Assembly: GCF_004217175.1 (NCBI RefSeq)
Contig: NZ_SHKI01000004.1
Span: 62,001 to 126,000 of the forward strand
Length of the DNA stretch: 64,000 nt
Direction of reading: 5' to 3'
Origin: Leucobacter luti
GTDB taxonomy: Bacteria > Actinomycetota > Actinomycetes > Actinomycetales > Microbacteriaceae
The position numbers were made by a program, and so were the translations under genes. The notes under the pieces were generated by a model that did not search any database, was not told the origin of the DNA, and saw nothing but the letters and a program-made list of their open reading frames with translations. Of the stretch, positions 51,491-61,800 are shown in pieces. The number at the start of each line of letters is the position of its first letter. Within the stretch, counting starts at the first letter, position 1.

Positions 51491-53098
51491 GTGAAGTTTC
51501 CCCGGCGCGGCCGACGGGCGCAGGCCTCCGATGCGGCGACTCCCGATTCCCCCGCGGCCCCGGACGCCGCGACACCGGAGCCCGCTGCACCGGAGCCCGC
51601 TGCACCGGAGGCGACGACCAGTTTCGACACGGACACCGCCCCCGCACCGGCAGACGCGAGCGAGGGCCAGGACGCCGCGGGCACGCGGGCCCCTGCGCGC
51701 ACCCGCCGCGCCTGGTCGGGAACGCGGCTCGTCGCACTCATCGCCGCGGTCGCGGTGGTCTCGCTCCTCATCGGGATCGCGGTCATGCAGTTCATCGTGT
51801 CCCCGGCCGAGCTTGCGGCGCGCACCGCCCCACCCAAGGCGGGCCCCGTCACCGCGGCGGTAGAAACGCGAGAGATCGAGAACACGGTAGTGACGCGGGG
51901 CGATGTGACGTACGCGGACGCCGTTGACGTGTCGCTCGACACTGGTGGCTCCGACGCGCGCCCCGTGATCACCGGGCACGTCCCGGAGGCCGGTGCTGAG
52001 TTCAACGCCGGCAGCATCGCCCTGGAGGTCGCGGGCCGCCCGGTCATCGTGTTCCCCGGCGAGCTGCCCGCCTACCGCAACCTCAGCGTCGGCATGCGCG
52101 GGCCAGACGTGACGCAGCTCAAGAGCGCCCTCAGCAGCATGGGATACTGGGCCGGCGATCTCGGCTCCGACCAGTTCGAATACGACACCGCAACCGCCCT
52201 GGGCACGCTGTACGAGCAGATCGGCTACGCCACGGCGAGCGGCGGCCCCGAGGCGCAGGACACGCTGCAGCAGGCCGAGCGTTCCGCGCGCGACGCGGGC
52301 GTGCAGCTCGCGCAGGCACAGGCCGAGCTGCAGGCGGCCGTGAGCGAGGGCGGCCCGGACCCGGCCGCACAGCGCGCCTCCGTGACGGCGGCGAACGACG
52401 CGCTCATCGACGCGCAGGAGGCGCTCGCCACCGCGCAGGAGGGGGTGCTGCCGACGCTCCCCTCGAGTGAGGCGCTCTTCCTCAGCGACCTCCCCCGCCG
52501 CGTGGACGATGTCTCCGTGGCACGCGGCGACATCCTGTCGACCTCCCCCATGACCGTCTCGGGCGCAACGCTCACCATTGTGGGCACGATCTCCAAGCAG
52601 GACGCGGAGCTGCTCTCCGAGGGGCTCACGGCCACCTTCCCGGGCCCTGACGGCGAGGATCTCACGGCCACGGTGCAGAAGATCATCGCTCCGAAGAAGG
52701 GGAAATCGGGCGACGCGGGCAGCGGCGACGACGACGGCGGCCAGGGTGGCGGACAGAGCGGCGGCGCGGCCTCCGGTGATTCCGCCCGCTACACCGTGCG
52801 GCTCACTCCGGGCAAGCTCAGCGCAGCGCAGATCGACGCGCTGCGCGGCAATAACGTCCGAATCAGAATCCCCGTGGCGGCCACCGACGGGGATGTCCTC
52901 GCGGTGCCCATCGCCGCGCTCTCAGCGGGATCGGGGGGCGAGGATCGAGTCGAGCTGTTGCTCGAGCGCGGTTCCGGAGACGACGCGAAAACCGAGAACG
53001 TCACGGTACTTGCGGGGCTCGCCGCAGACGGCTACGTAGAGATCTCCTCCGAGGATCCGCGGATCGAGCCGGGGGCCGAGGTTGTGGTCGGCCGATGA
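51491..53098 (+). CDS. Exporter adaptor (HlyD/MacA-like) with embedded peptidoglycan-binding domain
   Basis: The 535-aa protein has a Pro/Ala-rich cytosolic N-terminus with a PEPAA repeat. One membrane helix (about residues 76-102) precedes an adaptor region (VVTRGDVTYADAVDV), a peptidoglycan-binding type 1 domain (LSVGMRGPDVTQLKSALSSMGYWAG..., about 197-245), a coiled-coil hairpin (about 255-325) and a C-terminal barrel ending ISSEDPRIEPGAEVVVGR. This order is seen in actinobacterial ABC-associated adaptors. GTG at 51491 lacks a good ribosome site and is likely coupled to the lipoprotein; its stop overlaps the ATPase start. Confidence 0.85.
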   Translation: MKFPRRGRRAQASDAATPDSPAAPDAATPEPAAPEPAAPEATTSFDTDTAPAPADASEGQDAAGTRAPARTRRAWSGTRLVALIAAVAVVSLLIGIAVMQFIVSPAELAARTAPPKAGPVTAAVETREIENTVVTRGDVTYADAVDVSLDTGGSDARPVITGHVPEAGAEFNAGSIALEVAGRPVIVFPGELPAYRNLSVGMRGPDVTQLKSALSSMGYWAGDLGSDQFEYDTATALGTLYEQIGYATASGGPEAQDTLQQAERSARDAGVQLAQAQAELQAAVSEGGPDPAAQRASVTAANDALIDAQEALATAQEGVLPTLPSSEALFLSDLPRRVDDVSVARGDILSTSPMTVSGATLTIVGTISKQDAELLSEGLTATFPGPDGEDLTATVQKIIAPKKGKSGDAGSGDDDGGQGGGQSGGAASGDSARYTVRLTPGKLSAAQIDALRGNNVRIRIPVAATDGDVLAVPIAALSAGSGGEDRVELLLERGSGDDAKTENVTVLAGLAADGYVEISSEDPRIEPGAEVVVGR

Positions 53099-54066
53099 GC
53101 CGGGCTGAGCGCCCCGCCGCCGAGCCCGCAGCGGCCAGCGAGCTCGACGGGCTTGAAGCGCTTGCGGGGCTCGACGGACTCAACGGGCTCGCCGACGCCG
53201 AGGATCCCAGCGCGGCTCCCCCGGGCGCCGAGACTCCCGCCGAGGCCCGGCGGGCCGCGCGGGAGCGGCCGCGCGGCTGGGTCTCCCGCGTATTCGCGCG
53301 CCGGGGCGCGGGCGAACGCGCAGTCGGCGGCGCTGCCGGTGACGATGCCGGAGCCCCGGAACAGTTGCTGCGCGCCGGAGACCCGGATTTCGCCGGACCG
53401 ATCGTGCAGCTTGACGACGTCACCCGGTTCTTCCCCGGCCCGCCGCCCGTCAACGCACTCCGCGGGGTGAACCTCACGGTGGAGCGGGGAGACTATCTCG
53501 CGATCGTGGGACCGTCAGGATCTGGCAAGTCGACCATGCTGAACACGCTCGGCCTGCTCGACCGCCCCAGCACCGGCCGCTTCCAGTTCGAGGGCATCGA
53601 CGTCGCGAGCCTCAGCGACGATGAGCGGTCCGCCCTGCGCGGCCGAGCGGTCGGCTTCGTGTTTCAGTCGTTCCACCTGATGCCCACTCGCAGCGTGCTC
53701 GAGAACGTGATGCTCGCCGGCACGTACGCGGGGCTCACCCGCGACGAGCGCGAACCGCTCGCCCGCACCGCGCTCGACCGCGTGGGGCTCAGCCACCGCG
53801 TGGAGTTTTCCCCGAACACGCTCTCCGGCGGCGAGCGCCAGCGCGTCGCCATCGCCCGCGCGGTCTGCACCTCGCCCCGCCTGCTCCTCGCCGACGAACC
53901 GACCGGCAACCTCGACCGAGAGAACTCCGCCTCAATCATGCGTCTCTTCGACGAGCTCGGCCAGGACGGCCTCACGATCGTGATGATCACCCACGACGCG
54001 GCCGTCGCGGACTCCGCGCAGCGCCGGGTCCGCATCAACGACGGCGAACTGTCGGAGCTGTCATGA
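53095..54066 (+). CDS. MacB/LolD-type ABC transporter ATP-binding protein with long N-terminal extension
   Basis: The 323-aa protein carries a ~100-residue low-complexity N-terminus (Leu/Gly/Asp repeats around GLEALAGLDGLNGLAD, then Arg-rich) before a standard ABC domain: Walker [12 protein letters not shown] near residue 139, Q-loop FVFQSFHLMP, signature [15 protein letters not shown], Walker B LLLADEPTGNLD and H-loop MITHD. ATPases of this type energise FtsX-like permeases for lipoprotein, peptide or drug export. ATGA overlaps couple it to both neighbours. Confidence 0.93.
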   Translation: MSRAERPAAEPAAASELDGLEALAGLDGLNGLADAEDPSAAPPGAETPAEARRAARERPRGWVSRVFARRGAGERAVGGAAGDDAGAPEQLLRAGDPDFAGPIVQLDDVTRFFPGPPPVNALRGVNLTVERGDYLAIVGPSGSGKSTMLNTLGLLDRPSTGRFQFEGIDVASLSDDERSALRGRAVGFVFQSFHLMPTRSVLENVMLAGTYAGLTRDEREPLARTALDRVGLSHRVEFSPNTLSGGERQRVAIARAVCTSPRLLLADEPTGNLDRENSASIMRLFDELGQDGLTIVMITHDAAVADSAQRRVRINDGELSELS

Positions 54067-55277
54067 GCGGTCAGATTTCGCTCCGGGCGCTCGTCCACGA
54101 GGCGTTTGAGGGGATCGGCTCGCGCCCGTCCCGGCTCGTGATCACCCTCATCGGCACCGTGCTCGGAATCGCCTCGCTCGTCGCGACCATCGGCTTCGCG
54201 CAGACCGCGGCGGGGCAGATCTCGCAGCAGTTCGACGCGCTCGCCGCGACACGGGTCACCGTCGAGCCGGGCTCGGCGAACAGCGCTGGCGGCAAGGAGC
54301 GCGCCACGTCGAAGCTGCCGTGGGACTCGGTGCGCCGCGTCGAACCGCTCGCGGGCGTGGTGCACTCCGCGCTGATCGGCAAGCTGCCGGCTGCAACGAC
54401 CGTCGCGGCGGTCGAGGTACAGGATCCGTCGGAACCGCCCAAGGCGTCTCCCCCGGTGGTGGCGACGTCTCCCGAACTCCTCGAGGTCGTCAAGGGGTCG
54501 GTGCGCACCGGCAGGTTCTTCGATTCCGGGCACGACGAACGCGCCGATCGCGTGGTGGTGCTGGGGGCGGGCGCGGCGAAGACCCTCGGCATCAATCGCA
54601 TCACCGGGCAGCCCGCGATCTTCATCGACGGGCGCGCGTACACGGTGATCGGGATACTCGGAAAAGTGGGGACCCGCGACAACCTGCTGGACGCCGTCAT
54701 CGTGCCGATCACTACCGCCCGCGCCCAGCTCGGGCTCACTGTCGCGGAGAGCCTCGACATTCGGATCGATGTTGGCGCCGGCTCGGTGGTGGCGCGGCAG
54801 GCACCGATCGCCCTCGACCCGAACCGGCCCGAGGCGTTTAAGGTGGGCGCCCCGGCGAGTTCAAGCGAGTTGCAGAACCAGGTCGAATCCGACGTCAACG
54901 TGCTGTTCCTCGCGATTGGAATTGTGGCGCTCATCGGCGGCGGGATCGGGATCGCGAACGTGACCCTCCTGTCCGTGTCTGAGCGCCGCGGCGAGATCGG
55001 CCTGCGCCGCGCGCTCGGCGCACGGACTCGCGACATTGCGCAGCAGTTCATGCTCGAGTCGGTGACGATCGGCGTGCTCGGGGGGCTCATCGGCGTGGTC
55101 GTTGGTCTGTTCGCGCTGATAGGCGTGTGTCTGGTTCAGGATTGGACCCCGGTGCTCGCCGTGTGGGCGGCCCCCGTCGGGGTGGTGGTGGGGGCCCTCG
55201 TCGGGCTGCTCGCCGGCGGCTACCCGGCGATCAAGGCGGCGCGGGTGGAGCCCGTCGACGCCCTGCGCGATGCGTAG
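54063..55277 (+). CDS. FtsX-like ABC transporter permease (MacB-type)
   Basis: The 404-aa permease has an N-terminal membrane helix (LVITLIGTVLGIASLVATIGFAQTA), a ~220-residue extracytoplasmic MacB-like domain, and three C-terminal helices with the FtsX signature LLSVSERRGEIGLRRALGARTRDIAQQFMLESV and the ending AARVEPVDALRDA. It works with the preceding ATPase and adaptor as a mechanotransmission-type exporter. Confidence 0.94.
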   Translation: MSGQISLRALVHEAFEGIGSRPSRLVITLIGTVLGIASLVATIGFAQTAAGQISQQFDALAATRVTVEPGSANSAGGKERATSKLPWDSVRRVEPLAGVVHSALIGKLPAATTVAAVEVQDPSEPPKASPPVVATSPELLEVVKGSVRTGRFFDSGHDERADRVVVLGAGAAKTLGINRITGQPAIFIDGRAYTVIGILGKVGTRDNLLDAVIVPITTARAQLGLTVAESLDIRIDVGAGSVVARQAPIALDPNRPEAFKVGAPASSSELQNQVESDVNVLFLAIGIVALIGGGIGIANVTLLSVSERRGEIGLRRALGARTRDIAQQFMLESVTIGVLGGLIGVVVGLFALIGVCLVQDWTPVLAVWAAPVGVVVGALVGLLAGGYPAIKAARVEPVDALRDA

Positions 55278-55391
55278 CCCGGCACTGACGAGCGGCGGAT
55301 CCCGAGCCGCTCACACCGGACTTTCGGGAGCCTCCCACCTTCCGCGCGTAAGCTCGGATCCTGTTGCCACACGGGGAGGAGAAACGGATCT

Positions 55392-55991
55392 GTGAGCGTG
55401 TCACACGTACGTCGAATTGCCGCGGGGCGCTCAGTGCGCACCCTCGGGTTTGCAGCCGTCGTTACCGCCAGCATTCCGCTGTGCCTCACCGGTTGCGCCG
55501 CAGCGACCGACACGACGGTGCACGCTGCTGAGCTCTACGCCGCCCCCGACTCAGATCTGCTGCAGCTCCCCGCCGAGCGTGTGTACGACGTCGCCGAGAC
55601 CGCACTCCGCACCCCCGTGGGCGGGGCGCTCACCCGCGCCATCGAGAGCCAGATCGAGTCATCCGGGTACCTGGTGCTCAAGGATGGCGTGATCACCGAG
55701 GGGCAGATCAACGTCGCCGTTGCAGATTTCCCCGAGGGCTCCTTCGAACTCAGCCAGCCGACGGTGCTGCGCCGCGAGGGGAGCACCGACACCACGGTGT
55801 ACGCGATCGGGACGCTCACGGTCAACGGAGTCGAGCGGCCGGGCATCACCCTGCAGCTCACGCCCACGGAGCTCACGAAAGAGTCGGTCGAGTTCGACGT
55901 CGACTTCTCGATCCCCGACAACCCCCTGCTCGCAGGAAAGCGCTTCCCGCTCGACGAGCTCTCGGCGCACCTCGTCCTGACCGCGCGCTAG
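55392..55991 (+). CDS. Lipoprotein resembling YceI-like lipid-binding proteins
   Basis: The 199-aa protein has a signal peptide with lipobox LTGC (Cys about residue 35). The C-terminal half shows a YceI-like strand pattern, notably GTLTVNGVERPGITLQLTPTELTKESVEFDVDF, next to a degenerate start. YceI family members bind polyisoprenoid-type lipids. GTG at 55392 has GGAGGAG about 10 nt upstream; a second GTG two codons on is possible. The 114-bp gap from the permease gene leaves operon membership open. Family assignment is tentative. Confidence 0.62.
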   Translation: MSVSHVRRIAAGRSVRTLGFAAVVTASIPLCLTGCAAATDTTVHAAELYAAPDSDLLQLPAERVYDVAETALRTPVGGALTRAIESQIESSGYLVLKDGVITEGQINVAVADFPEGSFELSQPTVLRREGSTDTTVYAIGTLTVNGVERPGITLQLTPTELTKESVEFDVDFSIPDNPLLAGKRFPLDELSAHLVLTAR

Positions 55992-56130
55992 CCGGCCCGC
56001 GCCGGGGAACGCCCGCCCGCGCGAGGCAGTTCCGCTGTGCGGGCGCGCCCGCCGGCGCAGCGTGGTGCGCACCGCGCGCCCCCTGCGCTGCTGGGCGTGT
56101 GCGCCTCGCCCGCTTCCCGTGGTCGCACAG

Positions 56131-56180
56131 GAAAAAACGAACTCCCGCGGGTGCTTTCTCACGAAAGCTCCCGCGGGAGT
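56131..56180 (-). terminator. Intrinsic terminator of the CNNM operon
   Basis: Arms 56141-56158 and 56163-56180 pair with one T-T mismatch around a TCAC loop, then run on the minus strand into six Ts. It lies 93 bases beyond the stop. Confidence 0.85.
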
Positions 56181-56272
56181 CTGGTGCTCCTGCGTCAGTT
56201 CACACGCGCGATCACGCGCAATCACGCGCGATCGCGGTGGGGCCCGTCTCAGCGGGCGGGCCCCCACCGCAG

Positions 56273-57319
56273 CTACACGTGCCGCTGGCGCCGTGTCGCG
56301 TCGTGTACCTCGCCCACGAGCTCCTCAATCACGTCTTCAAGGAAGACGACGCCGAGCTCGGCACCCGCCGCGTCGTGGATTCGGGCGAGGTGGATCCCTC
56401 GCGCCTGCATCCGCGCAAGCACGTCCTCAAGCTCCGTGTCGGCGCGGAACGAGACCATCTCGCGGATCCGCTTCGGCGGGATCGGCTCGGTGATCCGGTC
56501 CTCGCCCAGTCGCACGAGGTCCTTGATGTGCACGTAGCCGGCCAGGCCGCCGTCGGGGCCGGCGATCGGGTAGCGCGAGAAGCCGTGCTTCGCCACCGCG
56601 GCCTCCACGTCCTCGGGCGTCGAGCCCGCGGGGAGCACCACGAGGCGCCCGGCCGACACGAGGAGGTCTTGCGCCCGCTTCGTGGTGAACTCGAACGCGG
56701 CGGTCAGCGCACCGCTGCGATCCTCGAGCACGCCCTCGCGCGTCGAGTGGCTCACGATACTCGCGACCTCTTCGAGCGTGTAGGTGCTATTGGTCTCGGA
56801 CTTCGGCTCGACGCCGAACATGCGCAGCACGCCGTTGGCGATGGCGTTGAGCCCGGCAATGATGTGCTTGAACACGCGCGACACCGCCACCAGCGGCGGG
56901 GCCAGCAGCAGCACCGCCTGGTCGGGGATCGAGAACGCCGCGTTCTTCGGGATCATCTCGCCGAAGACCACGTGCAGGTAGGTGACGAGCAGCAGCGTCA
57001 GCACGAACGCGGTGACGCTCACCACGCTCGCCGACAGCCCGGTCCAGGAGAGCGGGCCCTCGAGCAGGTGGTGGATCGCCGGCTCAGACACGTTCAGGAT
57101 GAGCAGCGAACAGACCGTGATGCCGAGCTGGCTGGTCGCCAGCATGAGCGTCGCGTGTTCCATTGCGTAGAGCGCGGTCTTGGCGCGCTTTGATCCGGCC
57201 TCCGCGCGCGGCTCGATCTGTGATCGGCGCGCGGAAATAACGGCGAACTCGGCGCCGACGAAGAAGGCGTTCGCGACCAGCAGGACCACGAGCCAGACAA
57301 TTCCCATCCAGTCGCTCAT
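56273..57319 (-). CDS. CNNM transmembrane/CBS protein, short form
   Basis: The 348-aa protein of the CorB/CNNM (hemolysin-like) family is implicated in Mg2+/Co2+ transport or export. The N-terminal DUF21/CNNM membrane domain (residues ~1-190, ANAFFVGAEFAVISARRSQIE, VTYLHVVFGEMIPKNAAF) is followed by two CBS modules, and the protein stops right after LEDVIEELVGEV, so the usual C-terminal CorC_HlyC domain is absent. ATG at 57319 overlaps the stop of the next upstream gene, a full-length relative. Confidence 0.92.
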   Translation of the reverse strand: MSDWMGIVWLVVLLVANAFFVGAEFAVISARRSQIEPRAEAGSKRAKTALYAMEHATLMLATSQLGITVCSLLILNVSEPAIHHLLEGPLSWTGLSASVVSVTAFVLTLLLVTYLHVVFGEMIPKNAAFSIPDQAVLLLAPPLVAVSRVFKHIIAGLNAIANGVLRMFGVEPKSETNSTYTLEEVASIVSHSTREGVLEDRSGALTAAFEFTTKRAQDLLVSAGRLVVLPAGSTPEDVEAAVAKHGFSRYPIAGPDGGLAGYVHIKDLVRLGEDRITEPIPPKRIREMVSFRADTELEDVLARMQARGIHLARIHDAAGAELGVVFLEDVIEELVGEVHDATRRQRHV

Positions 57320-58650
57320 CGGGTCGCCTCCTCAGCCTCGTCGGTTGCCACCGGGAGCGGCGTCCCGGTGTAGCGCAGCCGGGCGATCCGGCGGCCCTCC
57401 ATGCGTTCGACACGCAGCACTCCCCCGTCGGCGAGGGTCACCTCGTCGCCGGGTTCGGGGATCCGGCCCAGTTCGCGGAGCACGAAGCCCGCGACCGTGT
57501 CGTAGTCGTCGTCCTCGGGGATCTCGACGCCCGTCTGTTCGAGCACCTCGTCGGGGCGCAGATCGGCCGGGAAGGTCATCTCTTCCGCGGTGCCCACCAC
57601 GCCGGCGGCTGCGCGGTCGTGCTCGTCCGCGACCTCGCCAACAATTTCTTCGACCAGGTCTTCGAGCGTGACGATGCCGGCGGTGCCGCCGTACTCGTCA
57701 ACGACGATCGCGAGCTGGAACCCGCTCGTGCGCAGTTCGCCGAGCAGCTGGTCGAGACGCATCGTGTCGGGAATCCGCACGACCTCTTCCGCGATCGCGG
57801 CGACGGGCACCTCGCCGCGCTTGGCGCGCGGCACGGCGACGGCGTGCTTCACGTGGACCACTCCGACGATGTCGTCGCGGTCCTCGTCGATCACGGGGAA
57901 GCGGGAGTACCCCGAGCGGCCCGAGAGTTCGAGCACCGCCTGCGCCGGTTCAAGCTTCTGCACGCTCTCGATCTTGAGGCGCGGGGTCATCACGTCGGCG
58001 GCGGTGAGCTCGGAGAATCTGAGCGTGCGCCCCAGCAGGGTCGCGGTGTCGGCCTCGAGGAGGCCGGCGCTCGCCGAGTGCCGCACGAGCGACGACAGCT
58101 CCTCAGCGGAGCGCGCCCCGGAGAGCTCCTCCTTTGGTTCGATACCGATGCTGCGGAGCATGCCGTTCGCGCTGCCGTTGAGCACCACGACGGCCGGCTT
58201 AAAGGTTGCGGTGAACGCGCCCTGAGCCGGCATGACGACCTTTGCGGTCTGCAGCGGGCGCGCGAGGGCGAAGTTCTTCGGGACGAGTTCGCCCACGATC
58301 ATTGAGAACACGGTGGCGAGGGCGATCGCCACGGGGGCGCTGATGGTACGCCGCAGGTCCTCGGGAACTCCCAGGGCCCCGAGCGGGGCATCGAGGAAGC
58401 TACTGATCGCCGGTTCGAGCGTGTAGCCCGCGAGCAGCGTGGTGAGCGTGATGCCGAGCTGCGCGCTCGACAGGTGTGTCGACGTACGCGCGAGTCCGCG
58501 GATGACGCGGTCGAGCCCGCGCTCTCCACCATCGCGCCGCCGCTCAAGGTCTTGCCGGTCGAGCGCGACGAGCGAGAACTCTGCGGCGACAAAAATGCCG
58601 GTGCCAAATGTGAGCACCAGGCCGATAAGGAGGAGTATCCAGTCGTTCAC
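57316..58650 (-). CDS. CNNM transmembrane/CBS/CorC_HlyC protein, full-length form
   Basis: The 444-aa paralogue of the following gene has CNNM membrane domain, CBS pair and the C-terminal CorC_HlyC domain (FPADLRPDEVLEQTGVEIPEDDDYDTVAGFVLRELGRIPEPGDEV). EYGGTAGIVTLEDLVEEIVGEVADEHD marks the CBS-to-CorC junction. Start is GTG at 58650 with AGGAGGG upstream. Coupling to the short form suggests a heteromer. Confidence 0.93.
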   Translation of the reverse strand: MNDWILLLIGLVLTFGTGIFVAAEFSLVALDRQDLERRRDGGERGLDRVIRGLARTSTHLSSAQLGITLTTLLAGYTLEPAISSFLDAPLGALGVPEDLRRTISAPVAIALATVFSMIVGELVPKNFALARPLQTAKVVMPAQGAFTATFKPAVVVLNGSANGMLRSIGIEPKEELSGARSAEELSSLVRHSASAGLLEADTATLLGRTLRFSELTAADVMTPRLKIESVQKLEPAQAVLELSGRSGYSRFPVIDEDRDDIVGVVHVKHAVAVPRAKRGEVPVAAIAEEVVRIPDTMRLDQLLGELRTSGFQLAIVVDEYGGTAGIVTLEDLVEEIVGEVADEHDRAAAGVVGTAEEMTFPADLRPDEVLEQTGVEIPEDDDYDTVAGFVLRELGRIPEPGDEVTLADGGVLRVERMEGRRIARLRYTGTPLPVATDEAEEATR

Positions 58651-58894
58651 CTGACCCTCCTACTTGGTACTGAGTGCCGCGCCGAAGCGCGGCTCATACT
58701 CGGAGGGTCACTGGGTCTTCGGGGGCCTGAATCCATAGTGGTCACGATTTTATCACTGTGGTCTGTGAAACCAACACTGAGTGTTGCCGCGAGTTCGCTT
58801 TGAAAGGCGTAGGCTGGGGTGTGGTACGGCTACGGTGCTGAACCCCGCCCCAGGAAACTTGCCACACAACTGGCACGACCGAGAGGATGTCGCT
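58651..58894. promoter_or_regulatory. CNNM operon/kgd divergent promoter region
   Basis: Minus strand: TTGGTT and TAAAAT (about 58753-58758 for -10) at 16-nt spacing can drive the CNNM operon, with the palindrome AACACTGAGTGTT (58773-58785) at its -35. Plus strand: TTGAAA (58800-58805) and TAGGCT (58810-58815) or TACGGC lie ahead of kgd. A 7-codon frame (58821-58841, VVRLRC stop) is a weak leader-peptide candidate. Confidence 0.45.
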
Positions 58895-61800
58895 TTGGCA
58901 GAGCGCACGGAGGCCGCCGATCAGGCTGGCCCCGCAGAAGATTTTGGCGCAAATGCTTGGCTGGTCGACGAACTGTGGAAACAGTTCCAGGTCGACAAGA
59001 ATTCGGTCGACCGATCGTGGTGGCCGGTACTGGAGCGGTACGGCGCAGCCGCACCCTCCAGCCAGGGTGTTGGCTCGGGCAGTGTCGATCCGGGCAAGGC
59101 TGCCCCGGGCGCGGCCCAGGCCGGTGGTGTCACATCCCCGCCGGCGACGCCCACGGGCCCGGTGACCACGCCGATCACCACCCCGGCACAGCCGGCGCGC
59201 ACCACGAACGCCGCGCCGCGCACCGCCCCCATCCCGGCGGACGCCCCGCGCACCGCGCCCGCGGCGTCGACCGCGGACGGCCCTGAGACGCACGAGGACG
59301 TGGTCACGCCGCTGAAGGGTATGGCGCGCACGCTCTCGAAGAACATGGACCAGAGCCTCACGGTCCCCACCGCCACCAGTGTGCGCACCATCCCGGCCAA
59401 GCTGCTGATCGACAACCGCATTGTGATCAACAACCACCTCCGCCGCAGCCGCGGCGGGAAGGTGTCGTTCACGCACCTCATCGGCTGGGCCCTGATCCAG
59501 ACGCTGAAGGACTTCCCCAGCCAGAACGTCGCGTACACGGAGGTCGACGGGAAGCCGTCGGTGCTCGTGCCCGCCCACGTTGGCCTCGGGATCGCGATCG
59601 ACCTGCCGAAGCCCGATGGCTCGCGCTCGCTCATGGTTCCGGCCGTGAAGCGCGCGGAGACGCTCGATTTCAACGAGTACCTGGCAGCGTACGAGGACCT
59701 CGTGAAGCGCGCCCGGGCCGGCAAGCTCGGCGCCGCCGACTTCCAGGGCGGCACGGTTTCGCTCACCAACCCGGGCGGCATTGGCACGGTGCACTCGGTG
59801 CCGCGCCTCATGGCCGGCCAGGGCTGCATCATCGGCGCGGGTGCGCTCGAGTACCCGGCCGAGTTCCAGGGCGCGTCCGAGGACGTGCTGACCCGGCTCG
59901 GCATCTCAAAGACCATCACGCTCACGAGCACCTACGATCACCGCGTGATCCAGGGCGCGGGTTCGGGCGAGTTCCTGAAGATCGTGCACGAGCGCCTCAT
60001 CGGCGGGCACGACTTCTACGAGGAGATCTTCGCCGCGCTCCGCATCCCGTACAAGCCGGTGCAGTGGGCCTCCGATATCCACGTTGACGTCACCGGCGCC
60101 GTGGACAAGGAAGCGCGCGTCCAGGAGCTCATCAACTCGTTCCGCGTGCGCGGCCACCTCATGGCCGACACCGATCCGCTCGAGTACGTGCAGCGCACGC
60201 ACCCGGATCTCGAGATCGAGTCGCACGGGCTCACCTTCTGGGACCTCGATCGCGAGTTCGTCACCGGCGGCATCGGCGGGAAGCGCAGCATGAAGCTGCG
60301 CGACATCCTCGGCGTGCTGCGCGACTCCTACTGCCGCAAGATCGGCATCGAGTACATGCACATCCAGGACCCGGCGCAGCGGCTCTGGCTCCGGGAGCAG
60401 CTCGAGGTCAACTACGCGAAGCCCAGCCGGGACGAGCAGATGCGGATCCTCGAGAAGCTCAACGAGGCCGAGGCGTTCGAGACGTTCCTGCAGACCAAGT
60501 ACGTGGGCCAGAAGCGCTTCAGCCTTGAGGGCGGCGAGTCAGTGATCCCGCTGCTCGACGCGATGCTCATCGACGCGGCCGAGGACGGGGTCGACAGCGT
60601 CGACATCGGCATGGCCCACCGCGGCCGCCTCAACGTGCTGTCGAATATCGCCGGCAAGACCTACGGCCAGATCTTCCGCGAGTTCGAGGGCACGCAGTCC
60701 GCCAAGTCCGGTTCCGGCGACGTGAAGTACCACCTCGGCACCTCGGGCGTGTTCACGGCCCCCAACGGCACGCAGGTGCCGATCCACCTCGCCGCGAACC
60801 CGTCGCACCTCGAGACCGTCGACGGCGTGCTCGAGGGCATCGTCCGCGCGAAGCAGGATCTCAAGCCGATTGGCTCGTTCACCACGCTGCCGATCCTGGT
60901 GCACGGCGACGCCGCGATGGCCGGGCAGGGCGTGGTCTACGAGACCATGCAGATGTCCCAGCTGCGCGGGTACCGCACCGGCGGCACGATCCACATCATC
61001 ATCAACAACCAGGTCGGCTTCACCACGCTGCCGCTCGATTCGCGCTCAGCAGTGTACTCCTCCGACATCGGCAAGGTGGTGCAGTCGCCCATCTTCCACG
61101 TGAACGGTGACGATCCCGAGTCGGTCGTGCGCGTTGCGAAGCTCGCGTACGAGTTCCGCCAGCGCTTCCACATCGACGTGATCGTCGACCTGATCTGCTA
61201 CCGCCGCCGCGGGCACAACGAGGGCGACGACCCCTCGATGACGCAGCCGCTGATGACGGACCTGATCGAGGCAAAGCGCTCCACCCGTCGCCTCTACACG
61301 AGTGCGCTGATGGGCCGCGGCGACATCTCCGAGGAGGAGTACGAGAAGGCCAAGCAGGACTTCCAGGACCGCCTCGAGCTCGCGTTCCAGGAGACGCACG
61401 CCGCACAGACCGGCGCGATCCCGATCATCGACCAGAGCGGGATCGGCGAGATCGCCGAGGTCGGCGGCCCCGGCCCCGCGCCGCTTGAGACGGCAGTTGA
61501 CCGCAGCGTCATCGAGCGCATCGGCGACGCGCACGCAAACAAGCCGGCCGGCTTCACCGTGCACCAGAAGCTGCAGCAGCTGCTCAACAAGCGCGAGGAG
61601 ATGAGCCGCTCCGGCGGGATCGACTGGGGCTTTGGCGAGCTGCTGGCGCTCGGCTCACTGCTCATGGAGGGCACCGCGGTGCGCTTCGCTGGTCAGGACG
61701 CACGCCGCGGCACCTTCGCGCAGCGGCACGCAGTGTTCCACGACCGCGCGAACGGCCAGGAGTGGATCCCGCTGCTGAACCTCTCCGAGGAGCAGGCGCG

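Noticed and set aside
58821..58841. Seven-codon leader peptide before kgd
   Set aside because: It is too short to judge, with only an approximate -10 box 5 nt upstream; kept as a remark in the promoter entry.
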